64,000 bases of DNA, from NCBI GenBank assembly GCA_963668605.1, contig OY764903.1, positions 372,001 to 436,000 of the forward strand. Direction: 5' to 3'. The DNA is from G963668605 sp963668605 (GTDB taxonomy: Bacteria > Acidobacteriota > Terriglobia > Bryobacterales > Bryobacteraceae). Positions 62,815-64,000 of the stretch are shown in pieces; position 1 is the stretch's first letter; the number at the start of each line of letters is the position of its first letter. The notes under the pieces were generated by a model, which was given only the letters and a program-made list of their open reading frames with translations, was not told where the DNA came from and did not search any database. Both the position numbers and the translations under genes were made by a program.

Positions 62815-63068
62815 GATTCACCTGACAGCATTATACGCTGTCAGTATAATGGCGGCAACAACCTCCCAGTGCGCTTTCGCTCTGGGCATCACTCTGGTGT
62901 CGTGCACCCGTAGACGAAACGCCGGATTGACAATCAGTGCGAGACCCAACTATTCTGAATCGAACTCTCGCACATGGCCCGCTGGCGTCCCGGATACCCA
63001 TCCGCGACACCGCGATCTGCCAGATTCGTCTGGCGCCCGTGCGATGGGTTTCTTGAAAGGAGTCTACA

Positions 63069-63542
63069 ATGCTCAGGCCGCTGTTGTTCGCCCTCTGTCT
63101 CGTCACCTTCGCCAGCTCGGCGCTCCGATCGCAGTCCAAGCCCGCCACGAAACGGGACGTCCCGTCCACCATCCTCGCGATGGAGCGCGCCGCGCTGGAT
63201 CGTTCAGATAGAGGCGACCCCGACGGGTTTCTGGAGATCTCCGACCCTGAAGTGACCTATTTCGATCCGGACCTCGAACGGCCCATATATGGGCTCGAAG
63301 CGCTTCGTGCATACTATCACACAGCTCCCTTCTCAGTGCAGTCGTCGGGCGAGATGAGCAACGCGAAAGTGCAAAGCTCGGGCGATGTCGCCGTGCTTAC
63401 ATTCAACTACACGTCGAAGATCCTTAAGCCCCAGCGCGTGATTCGCTGGAACGCCACCGAGGTATACCGGCGCACATCGAACGGCTGGCGCATCATTCAT
63501 ACCCACTGGTCGTACCTCAAACCGCAAGTGAAGCAACCCTAG
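63069..63542 (+). CDS. Secreted NTF2-like protein
   Basis: A 157-aa protein with a signal peptide (LLFALCLVTFASSALRSQ) and a SnoaL/DUF4440-type fold: GDPDGFLEISDPEVTYFDP, LRAYYHTAPF, AVLTFNYTSKILK and WRIIHTHWSYLKPQ. Related in size and plan to the protein at 60636. A good aaaggag ribosome site lies before the ATG. Function unknown. Confidence 0.78.
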   Translation: MLRPLLFALCLVTFASSALRSQSKPATKRDVPSTILAMERAALDRSDRGDPDGFLEISDPEVTYFDPDLERPIYGLEALRAYYHTAPFSVQSSGEMSNAKVQSSGDVAVLTFNYTSKILKPQRVIRWNATEVYRRTSNGWRIIHTHWSYLKPQVKQP

Positions 63543-63644
63543 GTGACCGTTACCAGGCGGAGCATGTAGTTCGGATCACTCTTGTCCAAGACAGATTTGA
63601 CCGCCTCATTCGGAACGCCAGACCCGGCGCCACGACTCCTAACG

Positions 63645-63770
63645 GTGCCGAGAGCGTCAGCGACCGGGGGCTGCGTATTCACCATTTTTTGTTGATGTCC
63701 GTGGAGCGTTTCACGGGGTTTTCAACAGAATTGAAGTATTCCCGCCTCCGGTCGCTGGCGCTCTCGGCAC
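63645..63770. repeat. Inverted pair of the dispersed GTGCCG...GACCGG repeat
   Basis: 63645-63671 and 63744-63770 are 27-bp inverted copies with 2 mismatches, 72 bases apart. This resembles a small non-coding mobile or REP-type unit. Confidence 0.8.
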
Positions 63771-63939
63771 TGTTGACCGGAAGTGGCTGCTCCCTGCCGT
63801 GCCGTGGCAACTTAGGGAAACCTCATCCCAAAGATCTCAATTCCCGTTCCACAAGCCACCTGTTTTCAGTGCTGGCGGTCACAGTCCCGTCCTGTCTTGG
63901 ACAGCAGTGAGTTCGGATAGTTTTCGTAATATTGCTTGA

Positions 63940-63973
63940 AACACCCCGCTGCGCACCGGCACAGCGGGGTGTT
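63940..63973 (-). terminator. Strong hairpin near the right edge
   Basis: A perfect 12-bp stem (63940-63951 with 63962-63973) with a 10-base loop, followed on the minus strand by a T-rich run. It could end a minus-strand gene beyond the window. Confidence 0.6.
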
Positions 63974-64000
63974 ATGGTCAGCGCGTCTCTACTTTGAACG

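Larger units (their letters stand above)
61076..62909 (-). mobile_element. ISKra4-family insertion sequence
   Basis: Bounded by inverted repeats: gggtgcacgac at 61076-61086 and its complement at 62899-62909, with weaker similarity for about ten bases further in. Contains an ISKra4 transposase and a damaged upstream ORF. No target duplication was found. Total about 1.83 kb. Confidence 0.75.
63543..64000. other. Repeat-bearing intergenic end of the window
   Basis: No supported gene. It contains the inverted pair of the dispersed repeat (63645-63671 and 63744-63770) and a terminator-like hairpin (63940-63973). Confidence 0.6.

Overview
The window reads as about 64 kb of high-GC chromosome from an Acidobacteriota bacterium, most likely a Solibacter/Bryobacter-like member. 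This rests on two very large TonB-dependent receptors with N-terminal carboxypeptidase-regulatory domains, a single-chain E1 alpha-beta 2-oxoacid dehydrogenase, a DUF6526 protein, RAYT elements bounded by long inverted repeats, and abundant dispersed palindromes. No rRNA gene or CRISPR array was seen. The taxonomic guess is an inference from gene content.

Left half (about 1-29 kb) is accessory. It opens with the truncated, frameshifted end of a replication-relaxation (plasmid/ICE) protein. Next come a secreted M23-like protein with six 285-bp repeats and a tightly packed six-gene operon: ECF transporter S, T and fused A-A, an unrecognised 448-aa protein, a divergent S-adenosylhomocysteine-hydrolase-like protein and a DUF2332 protein. 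An M41-like HExxH protein and a frameshifted CHC2/TOPRIM primase follow. A decayed RAYT unit comes before a three-gene defence operon (SIR2 effector, small protein, zinc-hook SMC ATPase) that fits the Lamassu architecture. Beside it an IS66 element with a perfect 8-bp target duplication sits in an hsdM remnant, so this is a defence island. Beyond are a methyltransferase and a translationally coupled PP-loop / ATP-grasp / Mur-ligase operon that probably builds an amide-bonded compound, then a second decayed RAYT unit.

Right half (29-64 kb) is mostly core: tRNA-Phe, class I fumarase, an HlyD-type adaptor, tRNA-Ser with an adjoining HepT/MntA toxin-antitoxin pair, the phoH-ybeY-corC-era cluster, a BON protein, a Spy-like protein divergent from a histidine kinase/response regulator pair, two TonB-dependent receptors, E1 alpha-beta, threonine synthase, a zinc dehydrogenase, a nitrilase-family amidase, an M14 peptidase, prephenate dehydratase, queA and tsaD. 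An ISKra4-family element and two NTF2-like secreted proteins close the window.

The best candidates for something undescribed are the ECF-SAHH-like-DUF2332 operon, whose fused ATPase keeps only one composite ATP site, and the PP-loop/ATP-grasp/Mur-ligase operon. The Lamassu-like operon with a SIR2 effector looks complete.
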